Assembly (NCBI GenBank): GCA_034211115.1
Contig: JAXHTH010000161.1
Location: 1 to 10,709, forward strand
DNA: 10,709 nucleotides
From: JAXHTH01 sp034211115
Lineage (GTDB): Bacteria; Planctomycetota; Phycisphaerae; Phycisphaerales; SM1A02
Reading direction: 5' to 3'
Below the pieces are notes generated by a model. It made no database searches and was not told the origin of the DNA. It worked only from the letters and a program-made list of their open reading frames with translations. The stretch's first letter is position 1. The number at the start of each line of letters is the position of its first letter. Both the position numbers and the translations under genes were made by a program. Shown one piece after another: positions 1 to 6,957 of the stretch.

Positions 1-479
1 ATGTTCGGCTCCTGCTCGATCTCCCGCCAGGGGTCGAGGTTGCGCATCGCCGCCTCCGCCCACCTGAGCGGGTTCAGCGCCCGAGCCGCGTCATCCCACG
101 CCTCGATGTCGGTCTTGGCGTAGTTGTCGAAATCGAGCACGCCCTCGCCGGCCCCGAGATACATGCCGATGCGGCGTCGATCGAGGCCGGCGGCGCCGTC
201 CAGGCCCGCCTGATCCCACGCCTGACGCGCCGCCCCCAGCGCGAACTGGCTGTTCTTCCCCGCGTGCGCGTGCAACGCAGGATCCTTCACGTACGCGGTG
301 AAGTCGTAGTCGCGCACCGTCGCCCCGAACGTCGTCGGAAACGAAGACGCGTCGAAGCGCTCGATGGGCCTGATGCCCGACACCCCCTCGGCCAGCTTCG
401 ACCAGACGGTGTCCAGATCATGCCCCAGCGGCGTGATCCAACCCATCCCCGTGATGACGATCCGCGTATCCCTGTTCAT
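1..479 (-). CDS. Beta-ketoacyl-ACP synthase, FabF-like, N-terminal part (3' end outside window)
   Basis: The 159 visible residues match the N-terminal thiolase-fold half of a KAS II (FabF-type) condensing enzyme, which extends an acyl chain on acyl carrier protein. The first strand reads RIVITGMGWITPLG (residues 6-19), followed by the usual W(S/E)-L-x-G-SGI region (residues 26-36) and a GMYLGAGEG segment (105-113) where FabF proteins carry their G-S/A-G-x-G loop. The gene runs off the left edge, so the catalytic Cys and the two His cannot be checked. The ATG start at 479 gives the canonical family N-terminus. Only a weak purine stretch precedes it, so translation may be coupled to the KAS-like gene 67 bp upstream (547-1866), which has the same orientation. 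The pairing suggests the two subunits of a heterodimeric ketosynthase, with this one as the probable active partner (inference). The family is secure; the substrate is unknown. Confidence 0.9.
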   Translation of the reverse strand, partial: MNRDTRIVITGMGWITPLGHDLDTVWSKLAEGVSGIRPIERFDASSFPTTFGATVRDYDFTAYVKDPALHAHAGKNSQFALGAARQAWDQAGLDGAAGLDRRRIGMYLGAGEGVLDFDNYAKTDIEAWDDAARALNPLRWAEAAMRNLDPWREIEQEPN

Positions 480-498
480 CTCACTCGCTCAAACCGCT

Positions 499-554
499 TC
501 AAGCCTTCAGGTCTCCAAGCCTCCAAGCCTCCAAGCCTTCAAGTCCTCAAGCCC
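499..554 (-). repeat. Tandem array of seven 8-bp units between the two KAS genes
   Basis: Read on the minus strand, this stretch divides into seven consecutive 8-mers with consensus AGGCTTGR: GGGCTTGA, GGACTTGA, AGGCTTGG three times, AGACCTGA and AGGCTTGA. A degenerate eighth unit (491-498) may follow. The first unit contains the TGA stop (547-549) of the upstream KAS-like gene, and the array fills nearly all of the gap to the next start at 479. Three units are identical, so slippage is plausible. Because 8 is not a multiple of 3, copy-number change would alter spacing and frame. Whether it is functional is unknown. Confidence 0.8.
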
Positions 555-1866
555 TCTTCAAAACGATCGCCGCATTCTGCCCGCCCTGGCTCGTCGTGAC
601 GATCAGGATGCGCTCCAGCGCCGTCTCGCGGCTCGGGCACGCGTTCGCCTCCAGCCCGTCTGCGCCGGTCGTGTTCAGTCTGGCCGGCAGTTTCTGCTCG
701 CGCAGGCATCGGGCGGCGATGCAGGCGCCCACCGCGCCGTTCCCCGCCGCGCAGTTGCCGGCGTTGGGCACGGTGGTGATGATCGGCACGGCCGAAGCGC
801 GTTCGCCGAACACGGCCCGGATCGCCGCCGCCTCCGCCGCGTCCACCGAAGGAATGCTCGAGCCGAAGGGGACGATCGCATCGATGTCCGCCGCGGTCAG
901 CTTCGCCTGGTCCAGCGCGAGGCGCATCGCGTCGGCGATCGATTCGCCGTCGGCCGGCAGATCGAGTCCCGCCGTGTCCGGGCAGTGGGACTGGGTGGCC
1001 GCGAAGGCCTCGACCTCGGCGTAGGGCATCGCGCCGCGCTGCTCGGCGCTCTCGGCGGCCTCGAGGACGAGGATCCCCCCGCCCTCGCCGAGGACGGTGC
1101 CCGTCGCGGCCGGATCGAAGGGGCGTGCGACGGTCGCATCCGCTTCGCCGTTCGTCTTCGCCAGCCGGCCGGCGAAGTGCTGCCGCAGGTACGCCATCGG
1201 GTTGAGCTTGTATTCCGCGCCGCCGCTGAGGCACGCCTCGGCCGAGCCGCGCTCGATCACACGCATCGACTCGCCCAGCGAGAGGGCGCTGGACGCCTCG
1301 CAGCAGGTGATGGTGTTGCTCGGCCCGCGGCAGTCGTGCACGATCGTCACGTGGCAGGCGAGCATGTTGGGCAGGTACTTCAGCAGCCAGAGCGGCGTGA
1401 GGTTCTGCATCCCCTGGGCGCCCCAGTGGTTCAGGTCGAACTGCCCGTCGCCGCCCCGGCTGGTCATCAGCGCCGCGGCCAGCTCATCCACGTCGGCCGC
1501 GATGAGCCCCGCGCCGATGTGACAGCCGAACCGCCCGGGCGGGATCGTCGGCTCCGTCTCCCCGTCGATGCCCTTCGTGACGAGGCCGGCGTCGACCACC
1601 GCCGCGTGCGCCGCGCCGATGGCCAGCTCGATGTCCCGGCACATCACCTTGGTCGCCTTGCGGTAGCTCTTGGGCACGACGGTCTTGACGCTGAAGGCGT
1701 CGTCCGGCAGTTCCGCGGCGAGGCGGCAGGAAAACCCGCCGGGATCGAACGCCCGGACCGGCCCGATCGCCGACCGCCCCTCGCACATGGCTTCCCAGAG
1801 CGGGTTGATCCCCACCCCGAACGCGGTGATGGGCCCGAGCCCCGTAATGACGACGCGTCTGGACAT
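547..1866 (-). CDS. Ketosynthase homologue lacking both catalytic histidines (chain-length-factor-like)
   Basis: This 439-residue protein has a full-length KAS/FabF fold. It begins RRVVITGLGPITAFGVG, has GPSNTITCCEASSA (181-194) at the nucleophile position, SGGAEYKLNP (214-223), an E-G-G-G-I-L-V-L-E strand (261-269) and a C-terminal GGQNAAIVLKR. A Cys remains at the nucleophile site (188 or 189). The usual N-A-H-G-T-x-T-P motif reads VPFGSSIP, so Phe334 replaces the first His. The T-K-S-x-x-G-H motif reads TTVPNAGN (364-371), so the Lys and second His are gone and Asn371 ends the motif. The gating F-G-F-G-G-T-N loop reads TSQGGQN. Known KAS chemistry needs both His for malonyl decarboxylation, so this subunit probably does not condense alone. 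It resembles the chain-length-factor or KS-beta partner of type II systems and lies just upstream of a FabF-like gene. The ATG at 1866 gives the canonical start. The open frame runs further upstream, but that part shows no KAS homology. Confidence 0.88.
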   Translation of the reverse strand: MSRRVVITGLGPITAFGVGINPLWEAMCEGRSAIGPVRAFDPGGFSCRLAAELPDDAFSVKTVVPKSYRKATKVMCRDIELAIGAAHAAVVDAGLVTKGIDGETEPTIPPGRFGCHIGAGLIAADVDELAAALMTSRGGDGQFDLNHWGAQGMQNLTPLWLLKYLPNMLACHVTIVHDCRGPSNTITCCEASSALSLGESMRVIERGSAEACLSGGAEYKLNPMAYLRQHFAGRLAKTNGEADATVARPFDPAATGTVLGEGGGILVLEAAESAEQRGAMPYAEVEAFAATQSHCPDTAGLDLPADGESIADAMRLALDQAKLTAADIDAIVPFGSSIPSVDAAEAAAIRAVFGERASAVPIITTVPNAGNCAAGNGAVGACIAARCLREQKLPARLNTTGADGLEANACPSRETALERILIVTTSQGGQNAAIVLKRA

Positions 1867-1875
1867 GGTGCCGAT

Positions 1876-1881
1876 AGTGTA
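1876..1881 (-). promoter_or_regulatory. Possible -10 element giving a nearly leaderless KAS transcript
   Basis: On the minus strand a TACACT hexamer sits nine bases before the ATG at 1866. A start site at normal distance would fall within about three bases of the start codon. No Shine-Dalgarno-like sequence lies in those nine bases, which fits a leaderless or near-leaderless message. No convincing -35 is visible. The 148-bp divergent gap (1867-2014) must also hold the promoter for the plus-strand gene at 2015, where only weak candidates are seen. Confidence 0.35.
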
Positions 1882-2014
1882 GCCTCGCCCCGAGCCGCTC
1901 GCGGCGCAGCACGCTCCCGTCGACTCACCGCACTTCCGAATACCCACCCGGTCTCCCGGGTTTGGTCCGTGCGCTCCCGCACCGCACCTACCATCCCCCG
2001 GCGGACCTGGATAC

Positions 2015-3064
2015 GTGGACTTCATCACCCAGACATTGCTCGGCGGCGTCGCCGCCCAGGCGACGATGACGAAGGCGCTGGGGCGCAGCGCGCTGCTCTT
2101 CGGCGCCCTGGGCGGGGCGCTGCCGGACTTCGATTCCTTCCTCCGCCCGCTCGCCGATCCGGCCCTGCCGTTCGAGTGGCACCGGCACTTCACGCATTCG
2201 CTGCTGTTCATCCCGATCGGCGGGGCGCTGGCCGCCGCTCCGTTCATGCTCCGCCGCGCCTGGCGGGAGAAGGCCGGTCTCGTCTTCGCCGCCGCCACCA
2301 TCGGCTGCGCCACCCACGGCCTGCTGGACAACCTCACCAGCTACGGCACCCACCTCTACTGGCCGTTCATCAGCCAGCGCACGGCATGGGATGCGATGTC
2401 CATCATCGATCCGATCTTCACCGGCCTGCTCATCGTGGGCGCGTTCCTGTCGATGGTGATCGGCCGCGCCCGGCCGGCGATCGCCGCCTTCGTCCTCTGC
2501 CTGTTGTATGTCGGCTTCGGCTTCGTCCAGCACGAACGCGCGATGAACGTGCAGGAACTCGTTGCGACCGAGCGCGGCCATGAGCGGGAGCGCGGGCGCG
2601 TCATGCCCACCCTGGGCAATCTCATCGTCTGGCGGTCCGTGTACGAATACGACGGCCATCTGTACGCCGACGCGATCCGCCTGCCCGTGTTCGATGAGCC
2701 GCGCGCCAAGAGAGGGGAGTCGTTGCGGGTGTTTGCGGCGGATGATCTGCCCTCCGTCGCTGATGAATATGCCCAAGCGCGTCTGCGCGATGTCTTCGAG
2801 CGATTCAGCGCCTTCGCGGATGACTACACGGCGGTCGTGGCTGATGGTTCTCCCGCGGGCTTCATCGTCGGCGACATGCGTTACTCGCTGGACACCGATG
2901 GTTTCGATCCCATCTGGGGTCTGTACATTTCGCCGCACGATCCGCTGGAGCCGGTGCGCTGGACGGGCCACCGCCCGCGCGATCGCGAAGGCGCCGTGCG
3001 CGATCTGTGGTACGACCTCATCGCCCCGGACGCCCGCTTCGCCCCCATCGCGCTGGGGCGGTGA
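2015..3064 (+). CDS. YdjM-family membrane protein (putative metal-dependent hydrolase)
   Basis: This 349-residue protein starts MDFITQTLLGG, the characteristic opening of the YdjM/DUF457 family (LexA-regulated inner-membrane protein YdjM in E. coli; annotated as putative metal-dependent hydrolases). Polar motifs that look like metal ligands are present: LPDFDSF (36-42), HRHFTHS (56-62) and HGLLDNLTSYGT (101-112). Hydrophobic segments at about 25-35, 64-78, 88-104, 133-150 and 154-171 indicate an integral inner-membrane protein. The tail from about 175 to 349 is soluble and matches the longer family members. The start is GTG at 2015, chosen because it gives the family N-terminus. The gene is divergent from the KAS pair and separated by 87 bp from the three-Cys cassette, which probably has its own promoter. 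No biochemical activity is firmly established for the family, so the substrate is unknown. Confidence 0.85.
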   Translation: MDFITQTLLGGVAAQATMTKALGRSALLFGALGGALPDFDSFLRPLADPALPFEWHRHFTHSLLFIPIGGALAAAPFMLRRAWREKAGLVFAAATIGCATHGLLDNLTSYGTHLYWPFISQRTAWDAMSIIDPIFTGLLIVGAFLSMVIGRARPAIAAFVLCLLYVGFGFVQHERAMNVQELVATERGHERERGRVMPTLGNLIVWRSVYEYDGHLYADAIRLPVFDEPRAKRGESLRVFAADDLPSVADEYAQARLRDVFERFSAFADDYTAVVADGSPAGFIVGDMRYSLDTDGFDPIWGLYISPHDPLEPVRWTGHRPRDREGAVRDLWYDLIAPDARFAPIALGR

Positions 3065-3094
3065 GAATGGCAACGGGAACTCAGCCCCGCCCGC

Positions 3095-3123
3095 TTGCGG
3101 CGGAGCAGAGACGCCGCTATCGT
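3095..3123 (+). promoter_or_regulatory. Candidate sigma70-type promoter for the three-Cys/TcmP cassette
   Basis: TTGCGG at 3095-3100 and TATCGT at 3118-3123 are separated by exactly 17 bases, with 28 bases from the -10 to the ATG at 3152. The match is partial (3/6 and 4/6), but position and spacing are right. It suggests the cassette is transcribed independently of the YdjM-like gene. Confidence 0.4.
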
Positions 3124-3151
3124 TCTCAATGAAACACGGGAGGTGCCCGGG

Positions 3152-3931
3152 ATGGCGATGGGCTCTCGCATCGAGTGGACGGAAGCGACCTGGAACCCGG
3201 TGACCGGCTGCACGCGCGTCTCCGCCGGCTGCGATCACTGCTATGCGGCGAAGATGACGTACCGCCTGGAGCGCATGGGACAGGACGCCTATGCCGGCCT
3301 CACCGTCCTCAACGGCCGGGGCGAGCGGCACTTCAACGGCGTCGTGCGGTGCCATCCGGATCGGCTCGATGTCCCGCGCCGATGGCGCGCGGCGCGCCTC
3401 GTCTTCGTCAACTCGATGAGCGACCTCTTCCACCCGAAGGTGCCGCGGCGGTTCATCCGGCGCGTGTTCCGGGTGATGAACGAGTGCCCGCAGCACACGT
3501 TCCAGGTGCTGACGAAGCGGCCTGAGATCGCGGCCGAGTATGCCCCGCAGCTCGAGTGGACGGACAACATCTGGATCGGCACGAGCGTCGAGAACATGAT
3601 GGTGACGCACCGGATCCGGGATCTGGAACGGATCCGGGCGGCCGTGCGGTTCCTGTCGCTTGAGCCGCTGCTGGGCCCGATCCCCAGGCTTCGCATCAGC
3701 GGGATGGACTGGATCATCGTGGGCGGCGAGTCCGGCCCGGGCGCGCGCGAGGTGAAGATCGAATGGGTCCGCCCCATCCGCGACCGCTGCCTGGCGCAGG
3801 GCAAGCCGTTCTTCTTCAAGCAATGGGGCGGTTGGAACAGGAAGATCACCGGGCGCGTGCTGGACGGGGTGATCTGGGATCAGATGCCGGCCATTCCATC
3901 CCTACTTGGGGGGCAGGAGTATGTCGCATAA
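3152..3931 (+). CDS. Three-Cys-motif protein of the Gp37/Gp68 (DUF5131) family
   Basis: This 259-residue protein has the hallmarks of the phage Gp37/Gp68-type family. Near the N-terminus W14-N-P-V-T-G-C20 leads into Cys27 and Cys30, a C-x6-C-x2-C arrangement. It is followed by FVNSMSDLFH (85-94), QVLTKRPE (118-125), WIGTSVEN (141-148), RFLSLEPLLGPI (166-177), DWIIVGGESGPGAR (186-199) and FFFKQWG (220-226). The Cys spacing recalls but does not equal the radical-SAM C-x3-C-x2-C motif, so an iron-sulfur or zinc site is an inference. ATG 3152 is preferred because GGGAGG (3138-3143) lies eight bases before it. An in-frame ATG at 3158 is possible, and the longer frame from 3095 lacks support. The stop overlaps the start of the TcmP partner by 11 bases, so the two are probably translated together. 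The family is common in phages and accessory regions. Its biochemical role is not established to my knowledge. Confidence 0.9.
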   Translation: MAMGSRIEWTEATWNPVTGCTRVSAGCDHCYAAKMTYRLERMGQDAYAGLTVLNGRGERHFNGVVRCHPDRLDVPRRWRAARLVFVNSMSDLFHPKVPRRFIRRVFRVMNECPQHTFQVLTKRPEIAAEYAPQLEWTDNIWIGTSVENMMVTHRIRDLERIRAAVRFLSLEPLLGPIPRLRISGMDWIIVGGESGPGAREVKIEWVRPIRDRCLAQGKPFFFKQWGGWNRKITGRVLDGVIWDQMPAIPSLLGGQEYVA

Positions 3932-5090
3932 AGCAGATGTATCGTTCTTCGACGAGAAGCGCCCGTGGTCGACCCGAAAGGACCGGATTCTCGGTTCCTA
4001 TCTGAGGGCGTATTTGCCGAAGATCGCCACTCAGAAGCATCCTGTGCTTCTTGTTGACGGCTTCGCTGGGCCCGGGAAGTTCGGTGACGGAGAGGCTGGC
4101 TCACCGCTCATCATCTGCCAGGCGGTCCGGTCCGCCAAGGAACGCGGTCTCTCAGTTCCGGTTCGGTTCATGTGCATCGAATCCGATCCAGATCTCTTCC
4201 GCAGGCTCAAGTCGTTGATGGCGCAGTTCGACTTCGCTGACGCGAAACAAGGCCGTTTCAACGATCATACGCACGAGATCGAGCAGTTCGCACGAGACCA
4301 CAGCACTTTCCTTTACATTGATCCTTGGACCGTTGAGGGCCTTCTTTGGACTGAGCTGGACCTTATCTTCCACCAGCTGCAGGACTCTCGCATGAGCGTC
4401 GAGGTTCTTCTCAACTGGAACTCTGCGAGCTTCGTGCGACGTGGTCTTGGTGCGATGAGTCGCCAAATCCCCGAACCCGATCCGGAAGCAGAGGATCTTG
4501 AGGAAGTGGACGCGCGGATTCTTGCCCCGCCGTCGCTGGAGCGACTTGATGAAGTGATCGGCACGAGTGATTGGCGCAAGATCCTATCCTCGGACATGCC
4601 CTTTTGCGAAATGGTCGCTTCAATCGCGGACCTGTTCGCCGACAAGCTTCGGTCGCGCTTCGCAGAAGTATGCAGACACGCGATGCTCGCGCTTCCAACA
4701 CACACAATACCAAAATACTACTTGGTTTTCGCCTCCCGTCACGCTCACGCATTGCGTTTGATGAATGACGAGATGGTAAAAAGTCGCAAGACGCTGGCGG
4801 AGATGGCCAAGCCGAGAGAACCAACGCTCTTCGAGACACGATCGTTTTCACTCGTGCCAGACATCGCCCCCCTCAATCAGCTTGTGAAAGATCTCGCGTC
4901 AAGACGTCAATCTCGCGGAGACCTGATTGCATCGGTAGTCCGATCTACGTTCGGGCAGTTCTCATCCAGCGAGATCCGCGGCGTCATAGAGAGCTTGCTC
5001 AAAGCGGGGAAGCTTCAGTCTGCGACGGGCCGATCGAGGATCAATGATCAAGTTGAAGTATGGAAGACCCCTGAGCGCACAGCGGATTAG
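3921..5090 (+). CDS. tcmP: Three-Cys-motif partner protein TcmP
   Basis: This 389-residue protein matches the TcmP family, named because it is encoded next to three-Cys-motif proteins such as its upstream neighbour. The N-terminal half resembles a Rossmann-fold methyltransferase: LLVDGFAGPGKF (43-54) looks like the AdoMet-binding loop, FMCIESDP (83-90) like the acidic motif after strand 2, and TFLYIDPWTVEG (129-140) like the catalytic D/N-P-P-x position. The C-terminal 60 residues (about 333-383) look like a winged helix, for example EIRGVIESLLKAGKLQ (351-366). Methyl transfer is an inference; no substrate is known. ATG 3921 sits inside the upstream gene's last codons, with a G-rich run at 3908-3913. 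A TTG at 3906 is a weaker alternative. Its GC content and codon use are clearly lower than those of all neighbours (for example 4690-4735), which suggests more recent acquisition. It ends 6 bp from the convergent DAHP synthase gene with no terminator visible. Confidence 0.92.
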   Translation: MSHKADVSFFDEKRPWSTRKDRILGSYLRAYLPKIATQKHPVLLVDGFAGPGKFGDGEAGSPLIICQAVRSAKERGLSVPVRFMCIESDPDLFRRLKSLMAQFDFADAKQGRFNDHTHEIEQFARDHSTFLYIDPWTVEGLLWTELDLIFHQLQDSRMSVEVLLNWNSASFVRRGLGAMSRQIPEPDPEAEDLEEVDARILAPPSLERLDEVIGTSDWRKILSSDMPFCEMVASIADLFADKLRSRFAEVCRHAMLALPTHTIPKYYLVFASRHAHALRLMNDEMVKSRKTLAEMAKPREPTLFETRSFSLVPDIAPLNQLVKDLASRRQSRGDLIASVVRSTFGQFSSSEIRGVIESLLKAGKLQSATGRSRINDQVEVWKTPERTAD

Positions 5091-5096
5091 CCGAAT

Positions 5097-6467
5097 CTAT
5101 ACGTCTCTCGGTAATCCGGGCTCCTCCCCGTTCATCTCCGCCACGCGGCGTGTGATGCGCATGGCCATTTCCAGGGCCTGCTCGTAGTTCAGGCGCGGGT
5201 CGACCTGCGATCTGTATCGGCGATTGAGATCGTCATCGGTCAGGCCGCGCGCACCCCCGGTGCATTCGGTGACATCATCGCCGGTCAGTTCGAAGTGCAC
5301 GCCGGCGAGGCAGGAGCCCATGTTCTGATGGATCTCGAACGCCTGCTCGAGCTCGGCGAGGATGTGCTCGAACTTGCGGGTCTTGATCCCCGCCGCGGTC
5401 TTCTCCGTGTTGCCGTGCATCGGATCGCAGCACCACAGGATCGTCTTGCCCGACTTCTGCACGGTGTCGATGAGCGGCGGCAGGTGTTCGGCGATCCCGT
5501 GCGCGCCGAAACGGTGAATCAGCGTCAGCCGACCGGGCTCGTTGTCCGGGTGGAGGATGTTGAGCAGATCCTGCAGCCACTCCGGCGTCATGGGCGGGCC
5601 GATCTTGATCCCGATCGGGTTCCGCACGCCGCGGAAGAACTCGACGTGCGCCCCGTCGACGTTGCACGTTCGCATGCCGATCCACGGCATGTGCGCCGAC
5701 AGGTCGTACCACCCCTCGCGGCGGGGCACCTGTCTTGTCTGCGCCTGTTCGTAGAGCAGGTGCAGGCCTTCGTGGCTGGTGAAGAAGTCCACGCGATTCG
5801 TCTGGCCGACCGGGGCGTTGGAGATGGTCTCCATGAAGCGGACGGAATCGCCGATCGCCTCGACGATGTGCTGATACTCGCGCGCGTGGGGGGAATGCTT
5901 GACGAAGCCGAGGTTCCAGTACTCGGGATGGTGCAGGTCGGCGAACCCGCCATCGACGAGGGAACGGATGAAGTTCAGCGTCATCGCCGCGCGCTCGTAG
6001 CCGCGCACGAGGAGGGCGGGATCGGGCCGGCGGGCCTCTTCGGTGAAGGGCAGGTGATTGACGAGATCGCCCCGGTAACTGGGTAGCGTGACGCCGTCGC
6101 GGGTCTCGGCGTCCTCGGAGCGCGGCTTGGCGTACTGGCCGGCGAAACGCCCCACGCGGATCACCCGCTTGCGGGTGCCGTACACGAGCACCAGCGACAT
6201 CTGGAGGAGGATCTTGAGCTTGTCCGCGATCGCGCCGGGTTCACAATCATCGAAGCTCTCGGCGCAATCGCCGCCCTGGAGGAGGAAGCGCTTGCCGTCC
6301 GCGGCCTCGGCGAGCTGGTCCTTCAGCGATTCGATCTCCCAGCTCGTCACGAGCGGGGGGAGGGTGGCAAGCTGCGCGACCGCCTCGTCCAGCGCCGCCC
6401 GGTCGGGATACGTCGGCTGTTGGGTGGCGGGCCTGCTCGTCCAGGATGTGGGAGACCAGTCGGGCAT
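5097..6467 (-). CDS. aroG: Class II 3-deoxy-7-phosphoheptulonate (DAHP) synthase
   Basis: This 456-residue enzyme catalyses the first shikimate-pathway step, phosphoenolpyruvate plus erythrose-4-phosphate to DAHP, in the cytosol. It is the plant/Mycobacterium-type class II form (the symbol follows M. tuberculosis AroG, 462 residues). All landmark motifs are present: FLLQGGDCAESF (61-72, metal Cys68), GRFAGQYAKPRS (106-117), DFFTSHEGLHL (227-237), GMRTCNVDGAHVEFFRG (264-280), NPIGIKIGPP (283-292), LIHRFGAHGI (316-325), DPMHGNT (348-354, metal His351), HFELTGDDVTECTGG (391-405, metal Glu393) and VDPRLNYEQAL (422-432, metal Asp423). The catalytic set is therefore intact. ATG 6467 is preceded by GAGGAA on the minus strand (6472-6477), supporting this start. 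The gene appears monocistronic. The short N-terminus suggests that any allosteric helix present in the mycobacterial enzyme is reduced, which I cannot verify. Confidence 0.96.
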   Translation of the reverse strand: MPDWSPTSWTSRPATQQPTYPDRAALDEAVAQLATLPPLVTSWEIESLKDQLAEAADGKRFLLQGGDCAESFDDCEPGAIADKLKILLQMSLVLVYGTRKRVIRVGRFAGQYAKPRSEDAETRDGVTLPSYRGDLVNHLPFTEEARRPDPALLVRGYERAAMTLNFIRSLVDGGFADLHHPEYWNLGFVKHSPHAREYQHIVEAIGDSVRFMETISNAPVGQTNRVDFFTSHEGLHLLYEQAQTRQVPRREGWYDLSAHMPWIGMRTCNVDGAHVEFFRGVRNPIGIKIGPPMTPEWLQDLLNILHPDNEPGRLTLIHRFGAHGIAEHLPPLIDTVQKSGKTILWCCDPMHGNTEKTAAGIKTRKFEHILAELEQAFEIHQNMGSCLAGVHFELTGDDVTECTGGARGLTDDDLNRRYRSQVDPRLNYEQALEMAMRITRRVAEMNGEEPGLPRDV

Positions 6468-6487
6468 GCGGTTCCTCGGCGACGGGG

Positions 6488-6493
6488 ATCATA
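6488..6493 (-). promoter_or_regulatory. Possible -10 element for the DAHP synthase gene
   Basis: The minus strand reads TATGAT here, a 5/6 match to the sigma70 -10. It lies 20 bases before the ATG at 6467, with GAGGAA between them, so the leader would be about 13 bases. No good -35 is seen at 16-18 bases upstream, so the call rests on the hexamer and its position. Confidence 0.35.
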
Positions 6494-6636
6494 TCGGCGC
6501 CGGTCCGCATCCGGATGAGATCGATCGGTCGATGTCGCAGCCGCTCGGTGATCTGTGCGCCGTCCGGCGTCTTTTGCAGCGGGGGTCGAGGTTTCGATCA
6601 ACCGGCGCTCCCGATCGCCCGATCCCTCTCACGCAC

Positions 6637-6710
6637 GGGGCTGTAGCTCAATCAGGGAGAGCGCTTCGTTCGCAATGAAGAGGTTGAGGGTTCGATCCCC
6701 TCCGGCTCCA
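6637..6710 (+). tRNA. tRNA-Ala (anticodon CGC)
   Basis: A 74-base cloverleaf can be folded. The acceptor stem GGGGCTG (6637-6643) pairs with CGGCTCC (6703-6709), the D stem is GCTC/GAGC, and the anticodon stem CTTCG/TGAAG carries the loop TTCGCAA with anticodon CGC at 6671-6673. The T stem is GAGGG/CCCTC with loop TTCGATC. The third acceptor pair is G-U, the classic alanine identity element. The discriminator is A6710, and CCA is not encoded because CTT follows. It reads GCG, a favoured codon in this GC-rich genome. No strong promoter was recognised in 6468-6636. Confidence 0.96.
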
Positions 6711-6763
6711 CTTCAACCCAGTGCGGGGCGATGAGAGAGAGATACGGAGGCAGAGCGACCTGA

Positions 6764-6792
6764 CCCCGGCGAGAGCCGGGGCTTGTCGTTTT
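6764..6792 (+). terminator. Intrinsic terminator of tRNA-Ala
   Basis: CCCCGGC (6764-6770), a GAGA tetraloop of the stable GNRA type and GCCGGGG (6775-6781) form a perfect 7-bp GC stem. It is followed by CTTGTCGTTTT. It lies 54 bases after the tRNA-Ala on the same strand. The T-run is interrupted, so termination may be partial. Confidence 0.6.
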
Positions 6793-6957
6793 GGGTCGGC
6801 GCGAAGTCGGCGGGCGGCAGCAACGCCGGTCCGGGAGGGCCTCGCGTCGATTCCATCAACGAATCGAGTCTTATTTGCGCGTCGTGCCCCCGCCGCGGCC
6901 CACCGCCGCCTCCCGCCCGACGGGGGACCTCCCGGTCCGGATGCGGGGCGGGGCGAG

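Noticed and set aside
1867..2337. N-terminal extension of the KAS-like gene to 2337
   Set aside because: The added residues show no KAS homology and overlap the divergent YdjM-like gene. ATG 1866 gives the exact family start.
364..2583. A 739-codon plus-strand open frame covering the KAS region
   Set aside because: It is antisense to clear ketosynthase genes, is rich in Arg/Ala/Gly/Asp and shows no family motifs. It is a typical GC-rich shadow frame, and its end overlaps the YdjM-like gene in another frame.
3062..3128. TGAGAA/TTCTCA inverted repeat flanking the leader of the three-Cys gene, considered as an insertion or attachment boundary
   Set aside because: It is only six bases and no matching copy was seen after tcmP, so chance explains it.
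1988..3823. A 611-codon minus-strand open frame under the YdjM-like and three-Cys genes
   Set aside because: It is antisense to two well-supported genes and has low-complexity Arg/Ala/Glu composition.
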